From contig NZ_ATUJ01000002.1 in the NCBI RefSeq assembly GCF_000420145.1, forward strand, positions 62,001 to 126,000: a stretch of 64,000 nucleotides of DNA. The letters run 5' to 3'. How positions within the stretch are numbered: position 1 is the stretch's first letter; each line of letters begins with the position of its first letter. Source of the DNA: Paracoccus zeaxanthinifaciens ATCC 21588 (lineage in GTDB: Bacteria > Pseudomonadota > Alphaproteobacteria > Rhodobacterales > Rhodobacteraceae). Of the stretch, positions 36,470-44,563 are shown piece by piece. Below the pieces are notes generated by a model. The model worked only from the letters and a program-made list of their open reading frames with translations, was not told where the DNA came from and made no database searches. The position numbers were made by a program, and so were the translations under genes.

Positions 36470-38914
36470 TCAGACCTTCACCCGTTCGGATTTCGGGTCG
36501 TAGAAGGGTTTGAGGGATGCCTCGGCCCGCACGCGGACGCCCGCCACCTCGATCTCGTAATCCGAGGCCAGCACGTCCTGCGCGCTTTCTCCGGCGCAGG
36601 GGACATAGCCCATGCCCATCGCCGCCCCCAGGTGGTGGCCATAGCCGCCGGAACTGAGATAACCGACGATCCGGCCATCGCGCAGGATGGGTTCCGCGTG
36701 ATACAGAAGCGGCTCGGGGTCGGTCAGCCTGAACTGGACCATGCGGCTGGCAAGCCCGGCCTCGCGCTTGCGCATCACGGCATCGCGGCCGATATAGTCG
36801 CCGTCGCCCTTCTTCAGCGCAAAGCCGAGCCCCGCCTCCAGGATGTGATCCTCGGCCGAGATGTCGTGCCCGAAATGGCGGAAGCCCTTTTCCAGGCGGC
36901 AGCTGTCCATCATGTGCAGACCGCACAGCTTGGCGCCCATATCGCGGCCCGCCTCGCGCAGCACCTCGAAGACATGGGCGGCCATGTCGGTGGACACGTA
37001 GATCTCCCATCCCAGTTCGCCCACATAGGTGACGCGGTGGGCGCGGGCGACGGCCATGCCGATCTCGATATCCTGCCACGTCCCGAAGGGGTTGGCCGCG
37101 TTCGAGAAGTCGTTGGGCGAGACGCGCTGCAACAGGGCGCGGCTGTTCGGACCCATGACGCAGATCACGGCCTCGGCTGCGGTCATGTCGGTCAGGGTCA
37201 CGCGGCGGTCGCCCAGATGGCGGCGCATCCATGCCTGATCGGCCTGACGCGTCGCCGCCGGGGTCACGACCATATAGGCATCCTCGGCCAGGCGGTTGAT
37301 GGTGACGTCGGCCTCGATCCCCGCGCGGCTGTTAAGGAACTGGCTGTAGACGATCTTGCCCACCGGCACCGACAGGTCGCTGCCCGAGATGTGGTTCAGG
37401 AACGCCTCGGCATCGGCACCCTCGACGCGGATCTTGCCAAAGGACGACATGTCATAGATGCCGACATTCTCGCGGATGGCCTTGTGTTCGCGGGCCGCGT
37501 TGTCGAACCAGTTCTGGCGCTTCCACGAATATTCGTATTCCGCCTTCTGCCCCGGATCCGCGAACCAGTTGGCGCGTTCCCAGCCCGAGAGTTCCCCCAT
37601 GACCGCGCCTTCGGCCTTCAGCGCCTCGTGCAGGGGCGAGCGGCGGATGCCGCGCGCGGTGGCCTTCTGGCGATAGGGGAAGTGATCGGCATAGAGCAGG
37701 CCGAGCGTCTCCTTGGAGCGTTCGAACAGGTAGTGCTTGTTCCCCTGGAAGGGCTGCATCCGCGCGATGTCGACATCGCCCAGATCGAAGGGCTTTTCGC
37801 CCGTGTCCATCCAGGATGCCAGCGCACTGCCCGCGCCGCCCGCCGACTGGATGCCGATGGAATTGAAGCCCGCCGCGACCCAGACATTGTCCATCTCGGG
37901 GGCAAGACCCATGTGATAGGCGTCGTCGGGGGTAAAGCTTTCGGGGCCGTTGAAGAAGGTGTGGATGCCGGTTTCCGCAAGGATCGGCAGGCGGTTCACG
38001 GCCATTTCCAGGATCGGCTCGAAATGGTCGAAATCCTCGGGCAGCTGGTCGAATTCGAAATCCTCGGGGATGCCCTTCATCGCCCAGGGCTTGGCGACGG
38101 GTTCGAAGGCGCCGAGCAGGATCTTGCCCGCATCCTCCTTGTAATAGGCGCATTCCTCGGGGACGCGCAGCACGGGCAGCTGCTGCAGGCCCGGCACGGT
38201 GTCGGTGACGATGTAGAAATGCTCGCAGGCATGCAGGGGCACGTTGATGCCCATCTGGCGGCCGACCTCGTGGCCCCACATGCCCGAACAGTTCACGACG
38301 TGGTCGCATTCGATCATGCCGCTTGCGCCCTCGGCCTCCCACGAGACGCCGGTGATGCGGCGCCCGTCGCGGCGGAAACCCGTGACCTTGGTGCGTTCCA
38401 GCACCTGCGCGCCCCGCTGCTTCGCGCCCTTGGCCAGCGCCAGCGCGATATTGGCCGGATCGCCCTGCCCGTCCTTGTCCAGATAGACCGCAGCCTTCAC
38501 GCCGTCGATATTGACATGAGGATAGCGAGTCTGCAGCTCCGAGGGGCTGATCTCCTCGACCTCGACGCCGAAGGCGCGGGCCATCGAGGCCTGGCGCAGG
38601 ATCTCCTCTCGGCGTTCCTCGGACAGGGCCACGGTGATCGAGCCGTTGCGCCGGAAGCCGGTCGCGACGCCGGTCTCCTCCTCCAGCTTGCCGTACAGTT
38701 CCTGGCTGTATTTCGCCAGGCGCGTCATGTTCTGGGACGCCCGCAGCTGGGCGATCAGCCCGGCGGCGTGCCAGGTCGTCCCCGAGGTCAGCTGCTTGCG
38801 TTCCAGCAGGACCACGTCCTTCCAGCCCAGCTTGGTCAGGTGATAGGCGACCGAGCAGCCGATCACCCCGCCGCCGACGATGACGACGCGTGCTTTTTCA
38901 GGGGGCAGTGCCAT
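36470..38914 (-). CDS. FAD-dependent sarcosine/dimethylglycine dehydrogenase with GcvT domain
   Basis: Oxidatively demethylates an N-methylglycine; methylene passes to THF and electrons to ETF. It has 814 residues: an FAD domain (VVIVGGGVIGCSVAYHL) with the SGTTWHAAGL motif whose His carries FAD covalently in related enzymes, then a C-terminal folate-binding GcvT domain from about residue 430 (VGIYDMSSFGKIRVEGAD, RVTYVGELGWEIYV). I chose ATG 38914 because AAGGA lies 8 bases upstream; the ATG at 38920 would be only 2 bases from it. It is paired with a paralogue 13 bases upstream. Which one uses dimethylglycine and which sarcosine cannot be told. Confidence 0.87.
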   Translation of the reverse strand: MALPPEKARVVIVGGGVIGCSVAYHLTKLGWKDVVLLERKQLTSGTTWHAAGLIAQLRASQNMTRLAKYSQELYGKLEEETGVATGFRRNGSITVALSEERREEILRQASMARAFGVEVEEISPSELQTRYPHVNIDGVKAAVYLDKDGQGDPANIALALAKGAKQRGAQVLERTKVTGFRRDGRRITGVSWEAEGASGMIECDHVVNCSGMWGHEVGRQMGINVPLHACEHFYIVTDTVPGLQQLPVLRVPEECAYYKEDAGKILLGAFEPVAKPWAMKGIPEDFEFDQLPEDFDHFEPILEMAVNRLPILAETGIHTFFNGPESFTPDDAYHMGLAPEMDNVWVAAGFNSIGIQSAGGAGSALASWMDTGEKPFDLGDVDIARMQPFQGNKHYLFERSKETLGLLYADHFPYRQKATARGIRRSPLHEALKAEGAVMGELSGWERANWFADPGQKAEYEYSWKRQNWFDNAAREHKAIRENVGIYDMSSFGKIRVEGADAEAFLNHISGSDLSVPVGKIVYSQFLNSRAGIEADVTINRLAEDAYMVVTPAATRQADQAWMRRHLGDRRVTLTDMTAAEAVICVMGPNSRALLQRVSPNDFSNAANPFGTWQDIEIGMAVARAHRVTYVGELGWEIYVSTDMAAHVFEVLREAGRDMGAKLCGLHMMDSCRLEKGFRHFGHDISAEDHILEAGLGFALKKGDGDYIGRDAVMRKREAGLASRMVQFRLTDPEPLLYHAEPILRDGRIVGYLSSGGYGHHLGAAMGMGYVPCAGESAQDVLASDYEIEVAGVRVRAEASLKPFYDPKSERVKV

Positions 38915-38927
38915 GTTCATCGTCCTT

Positions 38928-41360
38928 TCACGCACGGATGCGGCTGTTGTCGGCATCCCAGAGGCAGGCGTTCTCCTGCACGACGGCCTTCAGGCGGGTG
39001 CCATAGACCTCGATCTCCAGTTCGGTTCCCGGCAGGGCGGCATCGCCTGCCAGCATCGCCATCGCGATGGCCTTGTCGGTGCGGTATCCATAGGCCGAGG
39101 ACAGGACCTCGCCCACGCGGGTGTCGCCGTGGAAGGCCGCCGCCATGTAGGGCGCGTCCTGCTGGCCCGGCTCGACCACCAGCGTGACCAGGCGGCGGGC
39201 AGGCGCGGTCTCGGCCTGAAGCGCGGCCTTGCCGGGGAAGTCCTGCGGTTTGTCCAGCTTCACGAAGCGGCCCAGCCCGGTTTCCATCAGCGTGTAATCG
39301 CTGGACAGATCGCCCTTCCAGGTCAGGTAACCCTTCTCGATCCGCATCGAGTTCAGCGCATACATCCCGAAGGGCGCGGCCCCCGCATCGCGGATCGCGT
39401 CATAGATCGCGGCGGCATCAGCGGGGGATGCGTGCACCTCCCATCCCAGCTCGCCGGCAAAGGACACGCGGGCCATCATCGCGGGCCTGCCCGCCACCGT
39501 CGCCTGCTGATGCGACAGCCAGCCAAGCGTCAGATCCGCATCCGAGATCCCGGCCAGCAGATCGCGCGATTTCGGCCCCGTCACCAGCATCGCGGTCACA
39601 TCGGCGCTGCGGTCGGTCAGGGTCAGACCGGCGGGCATGTTCTGCGACAGCAGATCGCGGTCGTGCCACTGGGCGACGGCGGCGGTCATCAGGGTGAATT
39701 CATCCTCGGCGTGGCGGATGCAGGACATCTCGGTCAGGACGCGGCCACGGCTGTCGGGGAAATAGATCAGGTTCATGCGCCCGACCTTGGGCAGGCCGCC
39801 CGCGACCATGCCGCGCAGCCATTCGGCAGCCCCCTCGCCCGACAGCGCGAAGCGAGAGAAACCGCAGAGGTCGATCACGCCCACTCCGTCGCGCACGGCC
39901 TCGACCTCGGCGCGGACGCGGGGTTCCCACGGGCCGCTGCGATCCCAGGTCAGGGTCGCTTCCTCGGACGTGTCGTCGCCGGGCTGTGCGAACCAGTTGG
40001 CACGTTCCCAGCCGTTATAGGCGCCCATCTGCCCGCCATCCGCGACCAGGCGGTCGTGGTTCGGCGACAGCTTGCGGTCGCGTTCGGCGGGCCATTCGTG
40101 ATGCGGGAAATGCATCGCGTATTCGTGGCCATAAGTCTCCATCGCCTTGCCGGTGCAATATGCCGCGTCGGCATGCCCGGTGAAGCGGCGCGGATCGACC
40201 GACCACATGTCCCATTCGGTATGGCCATGCATGATCCATTCCGACAGCACCTTGCCCGCGCCGCCGCCCTGCGCGATCCCGAAGGTGAAGCTGTGCGCCT
40301 CGAACGCGTTCGGCACGCCCGGCATCGGCCCGATCATCGGCAACCCGTCCGGCGCATAGGGGATCGGCCCGTTGATGTTGCGCTGAACGCCCTGCGTGCC
40401 CAGCAGCGGCACCCGCGCCATCGCATCCTCGATATACCATTCCAGCCTGTCCAGATCGTCGGGATAGAGCTGGAAGCTGAAATCGGCGGGCATTTCCTGA
40501 CCCGAGGCCCAGCCGACCTGGCAGTTGCGTTCATACGGGCCAAGGTTCAGCGAATGCGTGTCCTGCCGCAGGTAATAGCTGCTGTCCACGTCGCGCAGCA
40601 TCGGCAGCTTGCGGCCATGTTCCTTGGACCATGCGGCGACCTCGGGGATGGCCTCGGTCAGGAAATACTGGTGGCTCATCACGGTCAGGGGCACGGGGCG
40701 GCCACCATGCGGCAGGAACCATTCGCCGACGCGTGCGGCATAGTAGCCCGCCGCGTTCACCACGTATTCGCAGCGGATATCGCCCTTCTCGGTATGGACG
40801 ATCCATTCGCCATCCTTGCGGCTGACGCCGGTGGCGGGGGTAAAGCGCAGGATCGTGCCGCCATGCGCCCGCGCACCCTTGGCCAGCGCCTGCGTGACCT
40901 GGCTGGGGTCGATATCGCCGTCCAGCGGATCCCAGAGGCCCCCTTCCAGGTCATGCGTCTCCATGAAGGGGAAGTGGCTCTGCAATTCGTTTGGTGTGCA
41001 CATGTCCATGGTCAGGCCCATATGGGCGGCCATGCCGCGCACGCGCTCGAACTCCATCATGCGGTCATGGGTATGGGCCAGCCGAACCGCGCCCGTCACG
41101 TGATAGTTGATCGGGTAATCCACCTCGTCGGCCAGGCCGCGATACAGCGCCAGCCCGTGGCGCTGCATGTTCATCACGCCGTAGTTCGCCGCGAAGTTCG
41201 GGCAATTGCCTGCCGCGTGCCAGGTCGACCCCGCCGTCAGCTCGTTCTTTTCCAGAAGGACGCAATCCGTCCAGCCCGCTTTGGCAAGGTGATACAGCGC
41301 CGAGACGCCGACCACCCCGCCACCGATGATGACCACACGCGCCGTGGAGGGAAGAGCCAT
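38928..41360 (-). CDS. FAD-dependent dimethylglycine/sarcosine dehydrogenase, second paralogue
   Basis: 810 residues with the same layout as its neighbour: FAD site VVIIGGGVVGVSALYHL, AGSTWHAAGN with the probable flavin-linked His, and a C-terminal GcvT domain from about 435 (GVGVIDLCGFSRFALSGEG, then RVSFAGELGWEVHAS). The two differ over most of their length, so this is an old duplication with separate substrates. The start at 41360 is 10 bases after the stop of the XRE-cupin gene, which probably controls it. One enzyme for dimethylglycine and one for sarcosine would complete betaine breakdown to glycine (inference). Confidence 0.87.
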   Translation of the reverse strand: MALPSTARVVIIGGGVVGVSALYHLAKAGWTDCVLLEKNELTAGSTWHAAGNCPNFAANYGVMNMQRHGLALYRGLADEVDYPINYHVTGAVRLAHTHDRMMEFERVRGMAAHMGLTMDMCTPNELQSHFPFMETHDLEGGLWDPLDGDIDPSQVTQALAKGARAHGGTILRFTPATGVSRKDGEWIVHTEKGDIRCEYVVNAAGYYAARVGEWFLPHGGRPVPLTVMSHQYFLTEAIPEVAAWSKEHGRKLPMLRDVDSSYYLRQDTHSLNLGPYERNCQVGWASGQEMPADFSFQLYPDDLDRLEWYIEDAMARVPLLGTQGVQRNINGPIPYAPDGLPMIGPMPGVPNAFEAHSFTFGIAQGGGAGKVLSEWIMHGHTEWDMWSVDPRRFTGHADAAYCTGKAMETYGHEYAMHFPHHEWPAERDRKLSPNHDRLVADGGQMGAYNGWERANWFAQPGDDTSEEATLTWDRSGPWEPRVRAEVEAVRDGVGVIDLCGFSRFALSGEGAAEWLRGMVAGGLPKVGRMNLIYFPDSRGRVLTEMSCIRHAEDEFTLMTAAVAQWHDRDLLSQNMPAGLTLTDRSADVTAMLVTGPKSRDLLAGISDADLTLGWLSHQQATVAGRPAMMARVSFAGELGWEVHASPADAAAIYDAIRDAGAAPFGMYALNSMRIEKGYLTWKGDLSSDYTLMETGLGRFVKLDKPQDFPGKAALQAETAPARRLVTLVVEPGQQDAPYMAAAFHGDTRVGEVLSSAYGYRTDKAIAMAMLAGDAALPGTELEIEVYGTRLKAVVQENACLWDADNSRIRA

Positions 41361-41370
41361 TTCGTTAACC

Positions 41371-41928
41371 TCAGTAGACAGGGGGAGAGATGACCCAGAT
41401 CGCCGTGGCGGGGTCGTCGAAGGGGTTGGACCAGCGATATTCCGCACCCTTGATGCGGAAGCTGTCGCCGGCGCGGATGGTGAAGGTGGCACCGTCGATC
41501 CACATCTCGAGCTGCCCCGAGACGAGATAGACCACCTCGGAGGTGGCGCGCCGGCGCGGCTGGTCCAGCGCGGCACCGGGCATGAAGGTCGAGTGGATCA
41601 CCTCGAAATCGTCGGTCAGGTCGGGCGAGACCAGCGCCTCGTAGAGGCCGCTGTCGCGTTCGCCGATCTCTCGGCGGTTGGCGGCGCGCACGACGATGCC
41701 GCGCTCGTCCTCGGGGGCGTCGGCCACGCCGAAGAACATCGAGACCGGCACTTCCAGGATGGCCGCGATGCGGTGCAGGTCCGACACCGTCGGCGATGAG
41801 ATGCCGCGCTCGACCTGCGACAGCCAGCCGATCGACTTGCCCATCGCCGCCGCCATGTCGCCAAGCGTCATGCGCCGTGCACTGCGCAAGGCCCTGATGT
41901 CGCCGCCGATGGTCGCCTCTTCCGTCAT
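41371..41928 (-). CDS. XRE-family regulator with cupin sensor domain
   Basis: 185 residues: an N-terminal helix-turn-helix (IRALRSARRMTLGDMAAAMG, SIGWLSQVERGISSPTVSDL) and a C-terminal cupin barrel (residues about 105-180; EVVYLVSGQLEMWIDG). Such PuuR-like regulators bind small amino compounds. It heads the minus-strand operon of dehydrogenases, ETF, folD and purU, and is divergent from gabT. Two long inverted repeats just upstream of its start are its probable operators. The open frame upstream of ATG 41928 runs through those repeats and is not coding. Confidence 0.9.
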   Translation of the reverse strand: MTEEATIGGDIRALRSARRMTLGDMAAAMGKSIGWLSQVERGISSPTVSDLHRIAAILEVPVSMFFGVADAPEDERGIVVRAANRREIGERDSGLYEALVSPDLTDDFEVIHSTFMPGAALDQPRRRATSEVVYLVSGQLEMWIDGATFTIRAGDSFRIKGAEYRWSNPFDDPATAIWVISPPVY

Positions 41929-41951
41929 GGCCGATCCCGCGATCCTGTTCT

Positions 41952-42014
41952 TCGTGAAATTCCTGCCGGTTATTTCACGACCGCGCAATGAAATTCTTCG
42001 CCGATATTTCACGA
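41952..42014. promoter_or_regulatory. Two tandem inverted repeats, candidate XRE-cupin operators
   Basis: TCGTGAAAT-N11-ATTTCACGA (41952-41980) is perfect. A second copy at 41986-42014 has CAATGAAAT-N11-ATTTCACGA, with 7 of 9 left-arm bases kept and the same N11. The copies are 34 bases apart, just upstream of the XRE gene and about 165 bases before gabT. Such a doubled, conserved array between divergent genes is best explained as the regulator binding region. Confidence 0.75.
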
Positions 42015-42178
42015 ACCGGGCTGTTGACGGTTTTTCGGGCGCGCGGCCTCCGCCCTGCCCGATGGCGCGGCAGGGCGTGCCATTTCTGCCGAAGCGCTGC
42101 GCAGAAACAGCCTTCCTCCGGCCCGCGAAAGCGCTAGACTTCGCCTTCGGCACCACCCATCGCGTGAAAGGACGGGTC

Positions 42179-43465
42179 ATGTTGAAAAAGACCGCCAATT
42201 CGGAAATCGAGGCACGGCGCAAGAAGGTCATGGCGCGCGGCGTCGGCGTGATGACCGACCATTACGCGACCCGCGCCCTCAACTCCGAGATCTGGGACGC
42301 GGACGGCAACCGGCTGATCGACTTCGCCTCGGGGATTGCCGTGCTGAATACCGGGCACCGCCATCCGCGCGTGATGCAGGCGGTCGAGGAACAGCTGCGC
42401 GCCTTCACCCATACCTGCCACCAGGTCGTCCCCTACGAGAACTATGTCCACCTGGCGGAACGGCTGACCGATGCCGCGCCGGGCGATTTCGACAAGAAGG
42501 CGATCTTCGTGACCACCGGCGCCGAGGCGCTGGAGAACGCGGTCAAGATCGCGCGCGCCCATACCGGGCGGCAGGCGGTGGTCACGTTCCACGGTGCCTT
42601 CCACGGGCGGACCTTCATGACCATGTCGATGACCGGCAAGGTCGCCCCCTACAAGGCGGGCTTCGGCCCGATGATGCCCGACGTCTTCCATGTCCCCTTC
42701 CCGAACCCGCTGCACGGCGTGAGCGTGGACGACTGCTTCCGCGCATTGGACGGGCTGTTCAAGTCCGACCTCGAACCCTCGCGCGTGGCGGCGATCGTGT
42801 TCGAGCCTGTGCAGGGCGAAGGCGGCTTCAACCCCGCGCCCGCCGAATTCACGACCCGCCTGCGCGCGCTGTGCGACGAACATGGCATCGTGATGATCGC
42901 GGACGAGGTGCAGACCGGCTTTGCCCGCACGGGCAGCCTGCTGGCGATGGACCGCCACGAGGTCGCCGCCGACATGATCACCATGGCAAAAAGCCTGGGC
43001 GGCGGCTTCCCCATCGCCGCCGTGGTCGGCCGCGCCGACATCATGGACGCGCCCGCGCCGGGCGGTCTTGGCGGCACCTATGGCGGCAACCCGTTGGGGA
43101 TCGCGGCGGCCCATGCGGTGCTGGACATCATCCGCGACGAGAATCTGTGCGCCCGCGCCGAGGATCTGGGCGCGCGGCTGAAGGACCGCCTGCGCGCGAT
43201 CCAGGGCTTCATGCCCGAGATCGCGGATATCCGCGGCCCCGGCTTCATGGTCGCGATCGAGCTGATGCATGCCGACGGCACCCCTGCCCCCGACCTTGCG
43301 AACGCCATCAGGCAAGAGGCCCTGTCGCGCGGGCTGCTGCTGCTGACCTGCGGCGTGCATGGCAACGTGATCCGCTTCCTTGCGCCGATCACCATTCCCG
43401 ACGACCATTTCGACGAGGCGATGGAGATGCTGCAAGACGCCGCCCGCGCGGTGAAGGGCGCCTGA
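42179..43465 (+). CDS. gabT: 4-aminobutyrate aminotransferase family protein
   Basis: Class III PLP aminotransferase, 428 residues, GabT-like along its length. It has FASGIAVLNTGHRHPRV near residue 40, TTGAEALENAVKIAR near 108, MIADEVQTGFARTG near 238 and the PLP lysine in MITMAKSLGGGFPIAAVVG near 268. It would convert 4-aminobutyrate (or 5-aminovalerate) and 2-oxoglutarate to semialdehyde and glutamate. Downstream convergent genes for a ureohydrolase and a PuuB-like oxidase fit a guanidinobutyrate/putrescine route to GABA. The matching semialdehyde dehydrogenase is not adjacent. Start ATG 42179; GAAAGGACGG upstream is the ribosome site. Confidence 0.85.
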   Translation: MLKKTANSEIEARRKKVMARGVGVMTDHYATRALNSEIWDADGNRLIDFASGIAVLNTGHRHPRVMQAVEEQLRAFTHTCHQVVPYENYVHLAERLTDAAPGDFDKKAIFVTTGAEALENAVKIARAHTGRQAVVTFHGAFHGRTFMTMSMTGKVAPYKAGFGPMMPDVFHVPFPNPLHGVSVDDCFRALDGLFKSDLEPSRVAAIVFEPVQGEGGFNPAPAEFTTRLRALCDEHGIVMIADEVQTGFARTGSLLAMDRHEVAADMITMAKSLGGGFPIAAVVGRADIMDAPAPGGLGGTYGGNPLGIAAAHAVLDIIRDENLCARAEDLGARLKDRLRAIQGFMPEIADIRGPGFMVAIELMHADGTPAPDLANAIRQEALSRGLLLLTCGVHGNVIRFLAPITIPDDHFDEAMEMLQDAARAVKGA

Positions 43466-43471
43466 GCGACG

Positions 43472-43497
43472 CGCCCCGGTCGGTCGCGACCGGGGCG
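43472..43497. terminator. Hairpin between convergent gabT and ureohydrolase genes
   Basis: CGCCCCGGTC (43472-43481), loop GGTCGC, GACCGGGGCG (43488-43497). The 10-bp stem is perfect but lacks a T-run on either strand, so termination is likely but not certain. Confidence 0.5.
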
Positions 43498-43507
43498 GAA
43501 CGCACCC

Positions 43508-44452
43508 TTATCGCGGGACGCCGGGCAGCGCGCAGAGCATCTCGAACAGGAAATTCGCGGCGATTACCGCCGTGTTCCCCGAGGTGTCGTAGGGGGGCGA
43601 CACCTCGACCAGGTCGCAGCCCACAAGGTTCAGCCCCGCGCAGCCGCGGATGATCTCCAGCCCCTGGATGGTCGTCAGGCCGCCGACCTCGACCGTGCCG
43701 GTGCCCGGCGCGAAGGCCGGGTCGAGGCTGTCGATGTCGAAGCTGAGATAGACCGGCGCATCCCCGATCCGGCTGCGGATCTCGGCCATCAGCGGGGTCA
43801 TGGAGCGGTGCCAGCATTCCTCGGCCTGGATCACGGTCCAGCCCCGTTCGCGGCCCCAGTCGAAATCCTCGGGGCTGTAGCCGCTGCCGCGCAGGCCGAT
43901 CTGGAACACGAGATCGTCGCGCAGCAGCCCTTCCTCGTGGGCGCGGCGGAAGGGGCAGCCATGGGCGACCTTCTCTCCGAACATCATGTCGTTGGTGTCG
44001 GAATGGGCATCGACATGGATCAGCGCGACCGGGCCGTGGCGGTCGCGCATCGCCTGCAGGATGGGCCAGGTCAGCGTGTGATCCCCCCCAAGCGTCAGCG
44101 GCACGGTCCCGTGCGCAAGGATCTCGCCATAGGTGCGGGCGATGATCCCGACCGATTTCTTCAGGTCGAAGATGTTGATCGGCACATCCCCGATATCCGC
44201 GACTTGCAGGTGATCGAAGGGCGCGGCGCGGGTTGCCATGTTGTAGGGGCGGATCATCCTGCTCTCGTCGCGGATCTGGCGGGGGCCAAGCCGCGTCCCC
44301 GGACGGTTCGAGGTGCCGATATCCATCGGGATCCCCACGAAGCAGGCATCCAGCCCCTCGGCCGTGGGCTGCGAGGGCAGGCGCATCATCGTGGCAGGCC
44401 CGCCCGTGCGCACCATCTCGTTTCCGCCAAGGGGGCTGTTCAGTTTCGGCAT
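43508..44452 (-). CDS. Agmatinase/guanidinobutyrase-family ureohydrolase
   Basis: Mn-dependent ureohydrolase of 314 residues that removes urea from a guanidino compound. Metal-binding motifs are all present: GGDHTLTWP near residue 125, HVDAHSDT near 150 and SFDIDSLDPAFAPGTGT near 230. I chose ATG 44452 (MPKLNSP), which lies 9 bases after GGAAGG; an ATG at 44461 is too close to it. Agmatine and 4-guanidinobutanoate enzymes are hard to tell apart from sequence; beside gabT and a PuuB-like oxidase either fits. Confidence 0.88.
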   Translation of the reverse strand: MPKLNSPLGGNEMVRTGGPATMMRLPSQPTAEGLDACFVGIPMDIGTSNRPGTRLGPRQIRDESRMIRPYNMATRAAPFDHLQVADIGDVPINIFDLKKSVGIIARTYGEILAHGTVPLTLGGDHTLTWPILQAMRDRHGPVALIHVDAHSDTNDMMFGEKVAHGCPFRRAHEEGLLRDDLVFQIGLRGSGYSPEDFDWGRERGWTVIQAEECWHRSMTPLMAEIRSRIGDAPVYLSFDIDSLDPAFAPGTGTVEVGGLTTIQGLEIIRGCAGLNLVGCDLVEVSPPYDTSGNTAVIAANFLFEMLCALPGVPR

Positions 44453-44563
44453 CGGCGACATCCTTCCTTCGATCCTTCGGGGCGACTGTGATCTGTTTCC
44501 CAAGCCTGCGCCATGGTGATATCGAGGTCGCGTGATCGCACCAGACGGAAAGGCGGCCGACCG

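Noticed and set aside
35612..39187. 1191-codon open frame on the plus strand
   Set aside because: Antisense to etfB, etfA and the dehydrogenase gene, all of which have clear motifs; its own product is low-complexity.
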